From contig OZ024851.1 of assembly GCA_964017145.1 (NCBI GenBank), positions 1,922,001-1,986,000 on the forward strand: 64,000 nt of DNA, given 5' to 3'. The position numbers and the translations under genes are program-made. The notes under the pieces were generated by a model. That model made no database searches and had not been told where the DNA came from. It saw only the letters and a list, made by a program, of their open reading frames with translations. The stretch comes from Agrocybe praecox (lineage: Eukaryota; Basidiomycota; Agaricomycetes; Agaricales; Agrocybaceae). Below are positions 1 to 11,721 of the stretch, one piece after another. Each line of letters opens with the position of its first letter. Position 1 is the stretch's first letter.

Positions 1-278
1 TATTTTGTGAGGATTGAAAGTAGCATCCACGTAGTGAGTATATAGAACTGGCATACAAAAAGATAGAGGATCATCAATAGCTTCAGTATACACGGCATCC
101 ACTCTAGCGTCGGTGATCGCATAAATAGAGCGCTGGAGAATTTAAACGGTGATGTTATTCCACGCAGCCTCAAAGGTGTCTTTTTCGAATCTTCGATAAT
201 GACAGGGTTGCGCAATTGCGGAAAATAGCTAGCAATGCGCACCCTTAGAGGACAGGTATGACCAAGTTCTGAGGCCAT
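1..278 (-). CDS. Possible 5' end of a gene running off the window (unrecognised)
   Basis: From an ATG at 276-278 the minus strand stays open to the window edge, giving about 92 codons that start MASELGHTCPLRVR. I do not recognise the family. A second frame over the last 130 bases also looks protein-like (it begins YAITDARVDAVYTEA), so an intron near 130-190 is possible and the true product may switch frames there. No signal peptide or domain is evident. This could be chance. Bases 279-799, between this frame and the next gene, show nothing I can name. Confidence 0.2.
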   Translation of the reverse strand, partial: MASELGHTCPLRVRIASYFPQLRNPVIIEDSKKTPLRLRGITSPFKFSSALFMRSPTLEWMPCILKLLMILYLFVCQFYILTTWMLLSILTK

Positions 279-799
279 TAATGTGTTATTAATCTTAATA
301 CGAATGCCAGAATTATAATGTATGAGTTTTCAGAATGATTATGAAGCTACGAGTAAGTTCTTTGAATACGAGGATATAAATAGGCATGCGTAATTAATTA
401 CGGTTATTAAGACAAAATATACTTTTATGCGATGAATAAACTAGACACGTTGAATAAGTAACGTCACAAACAAATTTTGATGAAGCTGTTTGTTCGAAGG
501 ATGAGAGAAAATTGGCGGCGTGGGAAAGCGATGCCAACGACGTGTGATACGCATCACCAGACGAATCAATGCCCGGTGGGGGTTTACATGTACAACTTAA
601 TATATGTAGGATAAGATGCCCATCTTTTCACTCAAATTGAAATCCAGTAAATATAACATTTTTGGAAAGCCAAACAACCAGACAGCCCAAAGATATACGT
701 AACAAATTTGTAGAATCTAATAGTGGAAACTTGGAAACTTCGAAGGTTTTAGGTTACCGCTTTTTCTATACTAAGTAGCTCCTAGTGCATATCATGCTT

Positions 800-1803
800 T
801 TAGACGTTCAATGACTTAACGTAAGCCGAGAACTGATCGCTCCTCAAGACACTTTCATCTGGGATCTCCACGCGCGAGAAAACGGCGCCTTTGAGCGGCA
901 AGGTGGCATTGGTTGCGGCTGGAGCTGGATATATGGGGGATTCCTCGGAGCGCATTATTATCAAAGAGCTTCCTGGTTTGAATGCTACTGGGCAGTTCTG
1001 GCACCGGAAGACTAACGTGACCTGACTGTTGTCGGCATAGGTGGCCTCGGCTGAAAGAGAAACAAGTAGGTTCCCTTCAGTTGACGGAATATATGAGGTA
1101 CCATCCGGTCTGTAGGATAGTCAGTGATGATAAGTCTGCGAAAGTGAGAGCGGGTACGTACGATAAAATGCTATTTTGGGCGATACAAATTCGCTCAGAT
1201 ACTCCGATTGCACCATTCGTTGTTCTATAATTTTGGTGTTTATAAGTAATCATGTTGGAGTTATGCTCGAGGAAGAGTGATCTAACACACATTGGTGTTA
1301 TAAGAACCGTCATGACATTCCTGTTAATATCGACGATAAGTGTTTTACCACTACGTACTTGATAGCACATAGAGGCACGTACTGTGGGGGTGTTATAGTA
1401 TCCGTACTATCCCGTTTACTGGAATCAAGCGAGAACGCGAACCCCGCGAACCCATAGGGAAGGGGAGTAGAGACTTTGTAGATTGCTTCTCCCAAGTTAA
1501 CTGCGTCGGCCTTTCCTGGGAATGCTGGAGCAGGTGGCAAAACTATACCAATTGTTGTATTTGTATTAGGGTCCTAGATATAGAGGTTAACTGTGAGTCT
1601 GCGTTCTTCAAGATAGATGAAAAGGCAGGCTTACGGTCAGTTGTTGGAAGCATACAGAAATGTCATCTTCATTGCAGACCTTTTGCATCGTCTGGGATGT
1701 TGCTGAAAAACGTGTCGTTGATTGAGCCAGGTACGGAGACGAAAGTTTAATTTTACATACCGACGTGAAGAAAGGCGAGACCAAGCGTGAAGAGGAAAGA
1801 CAT
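800..1803 (-). CDS. Secreted AA8-like (cellobiose dehydrogenase cytochrome-type) domain protein
   Basis: Splicing about six exons gives a protein of roughly 230 residues. It starts with a hydrophobic signal peptide (MSFLFTLGLAFLHV, mature part from about residue 16). The remainder resembles the AA8 / CDH-cytochrome fold: an early G-I-V-L-P-P strand, F-A-G-F-A-F in the middle, and the diagnostic V-F-R-C-Q-N-C motif about 70 residues before the end. AA8 domains carry b-type haem and pass electrons from flavin domains to polysaccharide monooxygenases outside the cell. Here there is no flavin domain, and the segment where the axial histidine normally sits (after the RCQNC motif) shows no histidine, so haem binding is doubtful. 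Donor and acceptor sites are consistent in phase throughout (for example the exon ending at the C-A before gtacgt near 1385). Start ATG 1801-1803, stop 800-802. The function of stand-alone AA8-like proteins is uncertain. Confidence 0.55.
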
Positions 1804-2572
1804 GTTGGTTTTAGAGGACATATTGTGCTGAAGATCTCTGTGGGTAAACTGTATGAGTTTCTACAGTATCATGGCCTTACACTTTATACCTTTCCAGTAG
1901 CCTACGTGGAAAGATTTTCTGTATGTACTCGTAGTAAGGCGGTAAAATAGTGTATATTTTTGGCTCTATTCTAAGTATGCCTGGGAATAGATATCTGCCA
2001 GTGTTTCCACTAATAATCAGCGCCCAGAGCACAGTATGCAAGTCTAAATTTCTTGCATACTTCCGAAAGAAGAACAAAAATTACTATAGAAGCCATGTCT
2101 GTGTGTCCCAGCCCCGAGTGCTCTGATGCACCGCTTCATTCGGAGATAACGGAGAGAATGTCCATGTACCCAAAATTTATTATGGGGCTAAGTATGAGAA
2201 GGAAAAAGGAGAGTACACACCGTCGAACGGGTATCAGGCCATGATTCTGCAGACATTTCACATGTAGCCAGTAAGTTGGCTACATCCCCATACTTCTATA
2301 CCAAGGAATTCTCATCCATCGAACTCGAAGGAGCTCGGGGACGGGAAGACAAAAACAAAAAGCCTTCTTAGAATACCTTGAACGACATTGCGAGGCATGT
2401 GCATTTAATATTAGCTACAAGCCATAATGCAATGAACCATTCGAGTGATTGACTTTATTGATACCGACACAGCTACAGCGGCTCATTTCTCTCATGGAAC
2501 ATCCCGGCAGATCACGTCCCGACCTAGCACGTATACATGTCATGCCAATTAAAATCTCAGGCATAACTAAGT
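1804..2572. other. Gene-free interval
   Basis: Short open frames occur here (for example 1877-2077 minus and 2053-2244 plus), but none has a recognisable domain, splice logic or codon structure that I can support. It contains the likely promoter of the minus-strand AA8-like gene and the 3' flank of the S9 pseudogene. Confidence 0.4.
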
Positions 2573-4974
2573 CTAGAACTCTTCCGGAGTAGTCAAGACA
2601 ACCTTTTTGTAAAACTGAGCCTCCTTCTCCAACGCAGCTTCGATGGTCCACGCGTAGCGCCAACCGTGAGATTCTCCTTCAAAGACCGTGTACTCGACTT
2701 CACCGCCGTTTTCTTTGAAAGCTTTTACTATTGCTTCCGCTTGAGAGGGCGGTACTATGGGGTCAACCGAGCCCTGAAAGATCTGCACCAGAAGGGGTAA
2801 GATACAGGATAAGGAATATTAACAAAGTCAGTAGTACGACGTACTAAGAGAGGTACTTTGGTGTTTTGCGCTTGTAAAACAGCAGATCGTGCCTGAAAAA
2901 TTTTGATAGTCTCCTCCAAGATAGTCTCCTCCAAGGAGTCCTTGAACGCGTCGTGATTGGGGTTTATGGGTGGGTGGTTTCAGCGAGTCTTTTCAAGTCG
3001 GAAACGCCGAACGAAGAAGTTCCGGCCGCAAATACGTGCATGTCTGGATCGGTCTGGCAAAGCGTGCAGAGTGTGGTAAATTTGTGTAAAATTTAAGTAG
3101 GAATGGGGTTTGGTTTTGACTTTTTTTAACGCCAGGAAGAGACTTACGCGCCTGCAGAACCACCGCGGAGTACTACACGCTCGGAGTCAATTAGGGAATA
3201 CTTTGGGGACACCAATTCTTTGACAGCATAGACAGAATTTTCGACATCCGTTACTCCCCAAATACCCTTGAGCTGCTCGCTATAAGGAGTTTGATATGAT
3301 AAGACACTCGACGCAGGGTCAACAATTTCGGCAACGAGGTTTACGCATATTTTCTCCCAGAGTTGGAAGATCCAGAGTAGATAACGTCAATCCTAGCACG
3401 ATTACAGCTGACGTAATAGACTCGGATGATGAGGCACGGCACTTACCACACCCAACCCCGACTCGTGAAGTATTGCCTTTCCATACTGAGACCTTGGTAT
3501 GCGCTCGAAGTCGGACCACCATTAACATTGACTATAGCACATGGTAGATCATTGGTAGGTCCACTATATTTGGGATTGTGAGGAGCGAAGAAAAGAAGAT
3601 GGATGATTCTTGACTCCGAAGACGATGGTGGATGAATTTCCAAGAAAATGTGTCGAGGTAGTACGGAGACAATGTCAGAGAATCTATATCCGAGAGGCTG
3701 GCGTCGAGGGAGGCTCTTTTGGTTCTGACAATAGAATAAGAGGGGGTGAAGGTCTCATCAAATGTACAATGTATCAAGGCTTTTGCCTCACGATCTGTCG
3801 TACCAAAGAGCACTGCGCGTCTTGCGCTGATGAATCGCATATACGCAATAAGGACATTCCGCGCCCAGGAGCTTTTGGTCGACAGTAACAATACAAAGGA
3901 CATAACGACCTTCCTTAGGGGCAGAAAATAAAATGGAAGTGTCGTCAAGAACGGCCATGTTCGATGACTCAAGCCACTAGGGTGGATCGCTAAAATCTTG
4001 TCCCACATTTAGGAGTGCTATAGTGTTGACCGAGAACGCCGCATTTTCAAGAGGTTTAGTCAACTTGACCATCCAAGGATTATAGTACCCAGACACATCG
4101 TTTCAAGTTGAGAAGATTAATGATTCGTTACCCAGCCATGTGGGCTGTATGGCGCTGATACGACCAGGTTCCCCAGATATCTAGTAGCAGGTAATATCTG
4201 AGGAGCGACGGTGACTTCATTAAACGTCGTGGCAATTCCGACGAGAAATATCTAAGAACTATAAAACAGGTATGATAATAAGACCTTGCAATGATTGTCC
4301 TGCAGTACTTACCCATCCCAGGATATATCTGGGGGATCCACCGACACCATGCAAGCAGGGCCCCATCCTCGTTAAAATGAGGGTTTGAACAAAAAATGAC
4401 ACCTGAGATGAGGCTATTCACACGTCCGCGTCCGTCGAGTCCATCAAGTCTTGTATCAATAGTAACAAGACTCGTAACCACTTGATGAGGCCAATCGAGC
4501 ATATGATCCTCCAATACGCAAACTACTAGATGCGGGTGACGGGGCTGTACTGCAAAGTTTGCAAATGGATAAGTTGGATTAGATGCGACTTTCTGGTCTT
4601 TCTCCAGGCTTGATGGCCTGGGTGCACACTTGACCATCCTCGAAGTCAGAAAAGATAAGGATGCTATCATGGATCACTAGAATCGCAGAAGAACGTAAGC
4701 CAAGAATCTTTGAAACATGAGTCACTTACTTGCAGAAGCACGGACGTATTCCTGGACTCGTGTTCTCGCATTTCAAACACTTCCAAAGGCGTCGACACTC
4801 GTTGCGGTGGGATATCGTCCTTGAATACCGACTATAATATATGAAAGGTGACTTCTCAGTATAGCATATGTAGTAGAAATGTGCTCAATGAAAACAAACC
4901 TTTTCAGCAATTGTTTTAGCTTTGATTGGCGATTTACAGGTACCATATAGCGCAGTCTCCAGTGACGATGACAT
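2573..4974 (-). pseudogene. S9-family serine peptidase (prolyl oligopeptidase / dipeptidyl-peptidase type), copy 1, decayed
   Basis: The exons read like a cytosolic S9 peptidase. The N-terminus is MSSSLETALYGT. Next comes the propeller part with NARTRVQEY and FAVQPRHPHLVVCVLEDH, then the hydrolase part with NVNGGPTSSAYQG and YFTSRG, the nucleophile elbow GGSAGA (Ser at about 3160), the acid in QGSVDPIVPP and the histidine in ESHGWR. So all three catalytic residues are still encoded. Several lesions argue that it is dead. The Trp before NARTRV is a TGA stop (4773-4775). The frame shifts between the strand ILIFSDFEDGQV and SNPTYPFANFAV (about 4590-4600). The intron after the nucleophile lacks an AG acceptor where the related copy at 14.0 kb has one. 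A 15-base tandem duplication lies in the last part. S9 peptidases cleave short peptides or remove N-terminal dipeptides. Sequencing error could explain one lesion, but hardly all. Confidence 0.65.
2905..2934. repeat. Two tandem copies of a 15-base unit inside S9 copy 1
   Basis: The unit gatagtctcctccaa occurs twice in a row (2905-2919 and 2920-2934). It keeps frame and would add five residues to the hydrolase domain of the decayed peptidase. It looks like a replication-slippage duplication. Confidence 0.8.
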
Positions 4975-5686
4975 ATTGAAGAGAGGTCTCGACTCTGTCG
5001 AGGGCAGTGGTAAGCTACAACCTGTATGTGACATTGTTAATCGATAACTACATTTGCCGATATCGTGCCGTCTGAGTGTCAAATTTTATGGCGGAGTATG
5101 CATCATTAAAAACGCGCCAGATGGATCATGGCAGGGCGGCCAGAGCCTGCAGGGTCAGACTGTATACATGTTCAAAAGTAAAACATGGGGTTACACACAA
5201 CATATCAATGGTAACCACGGTCCACAACCCACATCAAATGGATGAAACCAACCAAGCCGCCGGCTGTGAGATTTTTGCGCAGTTCACGTCAGACCTATAA
5301 TTTCTTATAAATGCTATACCCCGTAATGGGAAACACGTTTTGTACTGCGAAATGAAAAGCGAGTGGGCTCATCGGTGACGCGGAATTCCTCTTCTATAAG
5401 TACTTATAATGTTGAGCGCTGAGACCTGGCGAACATCATCAACAGAGCAGGCTCAACTGTTCAGAGAGACCCTGTGTATGTGTACACCGTCGTTGTTCTA
5501 TTTTTATATTTATATCAAGGGCTGAGTGGTTTGTCAATGTTCTCACCAGCGACCATTGCCATTGAATTGCTCTGTTAGACTGGTATGGCTTCCGTTTCAC
5601 ATTTACCACTATTATGCGAGCCTGTCGCTTTGCGTTCAGTAATAAGTATACCTCATTCCCTGTAATCCATCACTCGAATGTAAACG
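4975..5686. other. Intergenic, divergent promoters
   Basis: Lies between the start of the minus-strand S9 copy and the start of the plus-strand membrane gene. Short frames (for example 5054-5300 plus) have no recognisable content. No repeat or RNA gene was seen. Confidence 0.4.
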
Positions 5687-6913
5687 ATGGCTCCTCCTCT
5701 CCCTTCAAGCAGTCTCCTCGTCGAAAATTGGCTTAATGGTGCTTCATTTTCGACAGGATCTATCACTTCTGATAGACAGCTAACGATGCTTCTACTTTAA
5801 GGATTCTATTCAGCGCTCATGTTGACCACTGTCACTATCATAGGTGTGCTCATATGTTCCTTATGTTCAGAAGAAACAGTCTGTAACGCCGTTAGTTTCC
5901 AACAACAAGCATAGCTACCGTGAAAGAGCGCGGCTTCTTGCATGGGTTGCTCTCCCGCACATATGCGCAACTATGCATACAGCTTTGGACTGGCTATATT
6001 TCTCGAGTGCAGTAGACAACAACGAGCTTCCCGGAGGACCAGGACTATTGTTTTCCCTAACCCATCTCCCAACATGGATTGAGGGAGTTGGAGACACATT
6101 CTTTTGCCTCAACATTCTTTTGGCCGATTGCTTATTCGTAAGATCTCGTTACCGTGCCTTATTCCTCCCTTGATTCTCAACGTTTTATTGGTTCTTTCAG
6201 ACATGGAGATGTTGGACAATCTGGGGGCGCAAGTGGATCGTGGTTTTGTTTCCAATGATGTCCACAATAGGTGGCGCAGGTGCGTTATGACAAGCTAAAA
6301 CATATATCTTTGACATTAAATTTATGTTATGTCCAACTTACGTTCAGTACTTGCGGGTTTTATCATCTCAGACCAAGTCACAGCGTCAACAACGAAAGAA
6401 GCGTTCACGGTCGCCAAGAAATCATCTGAATTTGTAACCTTGAGCACCGCCTATTTCTGCCTGTCGATTGCAACGAGCTTGACGACGACGCTTCTCATTA
6501 TTTTCCGTATTCTCCACGTTCAAAAGATGTCCCCCAGATCCGAAAATTACCATAGGTTCCGTCCAACGATAGAAATTATTGTCGAATCAGCCGTCCTGTA
6601 TTCATTGACTTTGATCATCTTTACGGCCCTGGACATCGCGAAGAGCCCCAATGTGTTTTTCGCACAGAATATTCATGCACAGATGGCCGTACGTTTGTTA
6701 ATTTCAGCGTTCTGGGAGAAAATGATTAATCTTTTCTATTAGGGAATTGCCCCCTTGCTCATCACGCTTCGGGTTGCTGCTGGTTTCGCTCGTCCTCAGG
6801 AAGAGTGGTCCAGTTTCAATAATAATTCTGGGGATATCCAGTTCGCGCCAAGTAACAGCACCTTAGCCGGCAGTACCACTAAGGAAGGCTCATCTGCTGT
6901 ATCCACCTTATAA
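5687..6913 (+). CDS. Multispanning (seven-TM-type) membrane protein, tandem paralogue 1
   Basis: Start ATG 5687 (MAPPLPSSSLLVENW), stop TAA 6911-6913, with about six exons. Exon 1 ends at AAT-G before gtgctt and joins GATTCTATTC to restore a helix (FYSALMLTTVTII). Further helices include ALDWLYFSSAV, FFCLNILLADC, WIVVLFPMM, VLAGFIISDQV, ATSLTTTLLIIFRIL and SAVLYSLTLIIFTALD. A conserved end follows: FAQNIHAQMA, then GIAPLLITLRVAAG. The tail is short, polar and Ser/Thr-rich. This pattern belongs to an Agaricomycete-specific family of uncharacterised seven-helix plasma-membrane proteins; no ligand or partner is known to me. The neighbour 500 bases downstream on the same strand is its paralogue, so the pair arose by tandem duplication. 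I see no frame lesions. Confidence 0.7.
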
Positions 6914-7411
6914 GGACATTTCTTATCGACTGAGTATATACTTAAATCACAGAAGTGGGCCGAGGACTTAAATCATCTCAAACATACTGTTCCTATACAT
7001 AAGTATCGTAAATAAAAAACGTCCATATTTTTACCCAAGCAAGGCTGCTGCGAGTTTGAGCTTCAGAAACCCCGCGGCGGCGGTCTGAGTTTCCGCGTGA
7101 GGTAAACCTGGGAATGGTTATGTAAGACGGACCTTTTACATTTTCGTGTGTTCCTTGACCAGTCAGTATCTCGTACGATATCGCCGTGACAAATACAACG
7201 CACGTAGACTGTCAGTGTGATACGTTACGAGAGGCCAGGAACGTGAGGAAATAAGGAGAAACGCACCGAGATGACGTATTCGTGAAAACTCCAGGAATAA
7301 ACATGGGAATATTGATGCGATAATACCGCAGACAAACATATCCGTATGGAGGAAATCGAAGCTGGTGAAAAAGACAGGCAAATTCGAAGGTCTAGCCTAC
7401 ATCCAACAACC

Positions 7412-8517
7412 ATGGGTGCTCCTCTTCCAGTAAGCTCCCTCATCGTCGAAGACTGGTTCAATGGCATATACACCGCTCTGGTGTTCGTCACTTGTACACT
7501 GATATGTGAGTCGATCTAAGGGATCAATAGAAAGGCGCTGGCGGCTGATATCTGACGATAGTGATCAATGGAAAGAAATCAATTCGTCAAAGATCGTGGT
7601 TGCTTGGATGGGTTATTCTGCCCTATATCTGTTCAACGATCCATACATCTTTGGACTGGTTGTACTTCTCGAAAGCCGTCGATAGAAACGAGTTGGATGG
7701 AGGACCTGGCCTCCTCTTCTCGTTAACCCATCTTCCTGTCTGGCTTGAAGGTGTTGGCGACACATTTTTCTGTCTAAATATCCTTCTGGCAGACTGCTCT
7801 TTTGTAAGCGTTGAATACCCTTTGGTCGTGTGCCGGCTAATGGTGCGATAGATTTGGCGATGTTGGATAATTTGGGGTCGTAGATGGATTGTAGTAGTAT
7901 TGCCGATGATGGCTACTGTTACTGGTGTTGGTAAGGTTTAAATTTTCGAGAACACACTTAAAAAAACACGCAACTAATTAAGATTTTAGTTCTGGCCGGA
8001 CTGATCATTTCTGATCAGGTAGATGCCTTAAGCACGAAGGAGCCGTTTACCGTCGCAAAGAAATCAGCCGAATTTGTGACCTTAAGCACTGCGTATTTTA
8101 GCATGTCAATCGCGACTAGCCTTACAACTGCAGCTCTCATCGCTGGTCGAGTTCTTTATTTACAGCGAGGACTTCGTAGGACAGGAAAGGCGATCATCGA
8201 GATTATCGTCGAGTCAGCTTTGCTATACTCTATTACCCTTCTTATTTTCCTGGTTTGGGATGTTACCAAAAATCCAAAGGTGTTTTACGCGCAGAATATC
8301 CACGCACAAATGGCTGTGAGTAAATTCAACGTCTATCCATCACCTGGAAGTAAAATTGATCAAATCTTTGATGTAGGGAATTGCACCTCTTCTTATTACC
8401 CTTCGGATCGTCGCAGGTTATGCCCGTCCAGAAGAAGAATGGTCCAGTTTAAGCAGGTCCTATGACATAGAAAAAGCGGGAAGTCGAAACAGCATGGTGG
8501 AGTCCAAATCTTCATAG
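7412..8517 (+). CDS. Multispanning (seven-TM-type) membrane protein, tandem paralogue 2
   Basis: Start ATG 7412 (MGAPLPVSSLIVEDWFNG), stop TAG 8515-8517. It is collinear with the upstream paralogue exon by exon, except that the intron interrupting the first exon there (after VENWLN) is absent here. Shared landmarks are SLDWLYFSKAVDRNEL, GVGDTFFCLNILLADC, IWRCWIIWGRRWIVV, LAGLIISDQV, IIEIIVESALLYS and FYAQNIHAQMA followed by GIAPLLITLRIVAG. The cytosolic tail (SRSYDIEKAGSRNS) differs completely from the paralogue. Phases at the 7504/7562, 7803/7853 and 7931/7989 junctions are consistent. Product and role are unknown beyond integral membrane localisation. Confidence 0.7.
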
Positions 8518-8670
8518 ATTACCTCAAACCTGGCCTGAACATGGCTGAAAATCTCCATCATCATATAAACATTAATAAATCTATATGTTCGGCTCCTTAT
8601 TACTAGCTCTCAGATCTGCGACCACTGACACGACGTCGGACGATCAATCCATACACGCGGCAGCTGAGAG

Positions 8671-8704
8671 CCAATCGGCATTGAGTTGAGTTGAGTATAT
8701 AAAC
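8671..8704 (+). promoter_or_regulatory. CCAAT and TATA elements upstream of membrane gene C
   Basis: A ccaat pentamer (8671-8675) is followed by tatataaa (8697-8704), about 150 bases before the ATG at 8855. Position and order fit a fungal core promoter for gene C. Confidence 0.4.
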
Positions 8705-8854
8705 TCCGATTTTCCGATTCAATGTTCGAAAATAACTGTACATTACATAACACAACAATTCGAACAAAAACTGTCATCACAGAGAAGACACCCACGATGT
8801 CGACGTGCGAATTGTCCTTGTTCTTAGTACACGAGGCAGAGAGCAAACAGCATC

Positions 8855-10434
8855 ATGTTGCTCCTGGCTGCCATAGTCCTTCTCTTCAAGGCTAGTGACG
8901 CCGCGCCTCTTCTAGATTCCTTTCCCTTGACCAACCTAAATTCTATCACCAGCTCCATAGTGCAGCAATGCAATTGTACACCCGAGCGGTCGATGTGGGA
9001 TATCGTATGGAGCTGTCTAGGAACGATATTCTCTTGCGCATGGGTATCTGTCCATCCAAACATACCGGAACCTGGAGAGTCGAAGCTCAATATGGCTCTA
9101 CGACGCCTGGAATTCATGTTTTGGGCAATTGTTGCACCAGAAATGATAATTCTCTGGGCGATACGGCAATGGCTGGGGGCGGAGAAGTTGGCTAGGCAGT
9201 ATAAACGTGGGTCAACCCATTCACACAGTTCGCGGTTCGGAATTATCGAGACAATAGTCAGGTTACAAGTGGACAAAAACCCATGGCTACTTCCTCCAAA
9301 TGGGTGGTTTCATGTTATATAAAAACCAAGAACCACAAGGCGTCATTTCAGCCATCAAGCTCCAGGAGCTGTACGATGCAGGAGAAATCGAGTTCCCTCA
9401 AGTTACCGAGAAAGAGATTTGGGATCGCAGCAAGGCCGATGGGCTTAGCAAGACTATTGTCCTTGGACAGACGACCTGGTTTATTGCCCAATGCATCGCT
9501 CGCAAAGTTCAACATTTTGGGATCACTGAGCTTGAGCTGGTGACTGTAGCTTTTGCTTTCCTTAACGCGTTCATGTACATTTTGTGGTGGAACAAGCCCC
9601 TCAACGCACAATCTCACATTCCGGTTTTTCTTCTGGATCAACCGCTCATCAAAGAAGAAACGACAAGCGTAGAATCAATGGAGGAAGAAGATATCACTGT
9701 GGCCATTGTGGACAAAGGTGAGTTCTTTTAGATCGCCATTTTTATCCGTACAGGCTTATTGATCGTGTTCGTCTCCAGAAAAAAGACGAATAATCGACCG
9801 GGTAATGGGAATTCCTCAGGCAGTATGGAACTACACTACTTGGCCGGTTCGAAAACTTTCAGGGTGGATGCGAAATTTCATCAAAGGGCGTGGTGTTTTA
9901 TGGGTTCCATATGCCGTTCTCCTTCATGTTCCTGTGCGTACGGTGGAGCATGTGATCTCCCGGCTTGGAGACATGGCCCGCAACCGCACTAATACATCCA
10001 TTCCTGACGGTCAAATGAAAGTCCCGACTTTTTATGCCATGGATGTGCAGGAGTCTCAATACTACTACGCGGTTGCTGTCACGTCTGCCATTGCCATCGC
10101 GTTTGGTGGCATCCATTGCGCGGGATGGACGTTTGTATTCCCTTCGTTGGCCGAAGCACAACTATGGCGGGTCTCATCGGTCGTTATTACCGCCATTGCC
10201 TTCGCAGCGCTTGTTCTCAGCCTCATTAACATTGTGCAGGCAAGAAGTCCTCTACTACGTCGAAGGTCATCTAGGATTGGAATAAGGTCTTTTGGGGATC
10301 TTATATTATATTCTCTGCCATTCTATGTGATCGCTCGTGTGATTCTCCTAGTAGGTGCTTTCATTGCACTGCGCTCACTCAATACTAGCATGCGTTCCCT
10401 CGTGGTATGGATTAATTTCCTACCCCATATTTAA
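8855..10434 (+). CDS. Large multispanning membrane protein, family member C
   Basis: Three exons give about 490 residues. It opens with a signal peptide or first helix (MLLLAAIVLLFKASDA), then a C-x-C pair (CNCTPERSMWD) and the helix block SCLGTIFSCAWVSVHPN. Next come FMFWAIVAPEMIILWA, a soluble segment with FLQMGGFML and DRSKADGLSK, helices TTWFIAQCIAR and LELVTVAFAFLNAF, and the signature LWWNKPLNA. The last exon has the motif GGIHCAGWTFVFPS, LWRVSS, and a closing WINFLPHI. The first intron is 9206-9260 (donor gtgggt after the A-A-C of YK, acceptor ag before GTTACAAG), the second about 9716-9777. Two relatives lie in this window: D at 21.6 kb and E at 28.1 kb. The family is widespread in Agaricomycetes and functionally uncharacterised as far as I know. 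No lesions were found, so this is the best-preserved copy. Confidence 0.7.
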
Positions 10435-10504
10435 ACAAAAATTCGCACTACGACTGAGACCCTTTATATACATATTTTATCGTGGTATTAGTTTTTCGAA
10501 TGAA

Positions 10505-11721
10505 TCATCCCACAATTCCCGTTTCCAATAACCATTTCTCAATAGCTTCGTTAACTTCCTTGGTACGCTCCTGATGGACCCAGTGTCCAGTCTGGAACTC
10601 GACAGTCGTAACCTGTGTTCCAAAGAGGTCCAAGTAGTGTTGACTCAATTCAGGAGTCGTGATGTAGTCCTTTAAAGCCGCTACGAAAAGAGAGGGATGT
10701 TTGATCTTCAAGCTCTCTTCCGGAATGCCTACGCCGATTTTGAGACTTTAGATATAGGGTTTCTATTTACGAATTTGACATGACTCACGTTGGTTGTCAT
10801 CGTGGTTAGCATTATATATATGCGCTTTGTACCAGCACAATTGCGAAGCTACCCCGGTTTCCAGGAAGTCTGTGCATACCTTCTCGAATTCCTGACAAAG
10901 AGACCAGTTATAAAGGCCCCTCGAGTCAATGAGAGCCTTACCTCATTCGTGAGATAGTCAGGACGTCCGGGACGCATTCCCTTTACCATCCACTCTTCAG
11001 TCTTTCCAGGGAGGGCCATATACGTGCGCCAGTCCTCTGGGTCTTTCGCATAAAGGAGCTGAATGAAACTTTCGACCTGTGTTTACTTGACATGTGTTAT
11101 CTTGAATAATAGCGACGAGAAATAATAACACTCGCATTGTTTCTGATATCTTGTGGAGTGGTATCTTTGCGGAAGTATTCCCAGTAAGCCCAGCGCTCGT
11201 AACCTATATCTTTCCTGTTCTGTTCCATGGCTTCTGCGAGATCGAATTTCTTATTTTTATCAGGTGCCCAGAACGCAAGCCCAAGCCATACAAATCCTTT
11301 GAAATACTGTGGATGAACAATAGAGAGTCGGGTCAAGAGAGCGGATCCCCTAATCGGTGCATTTTAGTATTCATCCTCACTATAGCGTATGTGAAACCAC
11401 TAACCAGTCGTGCGAGATTCCAACTACCTTCTCGACATTCTCTTTGTTCAAGATGTTTATGATATCGGCGGCCATACCGGTGGCATTGAACTGAGTATAG
11501 TCGTCTGGGGTTGAAGTTTTCCCGGCTCCCAGCAAGTCTGGAGCGATAATTCCATATCCCTTCGCTTGGAAATGGGAGACCTGTCGGTGCCAGTCGAAGG
11601 ATGATGCTGGAAACCCGTGCAAGAAAAGTAAAGTCAAACCAGACTCAGCTGCAGGAGAATAGTAGTAACGGTAAGTGAATCCACGATCAACATGGAGCGT
11701 CTTGTAGAGGGAAGGATCCAT
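10505..11721 (-). CDS. Soluble epoxide hydrolase (alpha/beta hydrolase)
   Basis: Exons give about 330 residues, start ATG 11719-11721 (MDPSLYKTLHVDRGF), stop TGA 10505-10507. The oxyanion motif HGFP is in FLHGFPASSFDWHRQ, and the nucleophile aspartate is in GISHDWG-like context at the end of exon 1. The cap domain includes the WVMLGLAFW-like segment FVWLGLAFWAPDK. The catalytic histidine is in QTGHWVHQE near the C-terminus. Family members hydrolyse epoxides to diols through an Asp ester intermediate, in the cytosol or peroxisome. The gene is convergent with membrane gene C: only about 70 bases separate the two stop codons. Detoxification or lipid metabolism is plausible, but no linked biosynthetic enzymes are seen. 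Confidence 0.75.
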
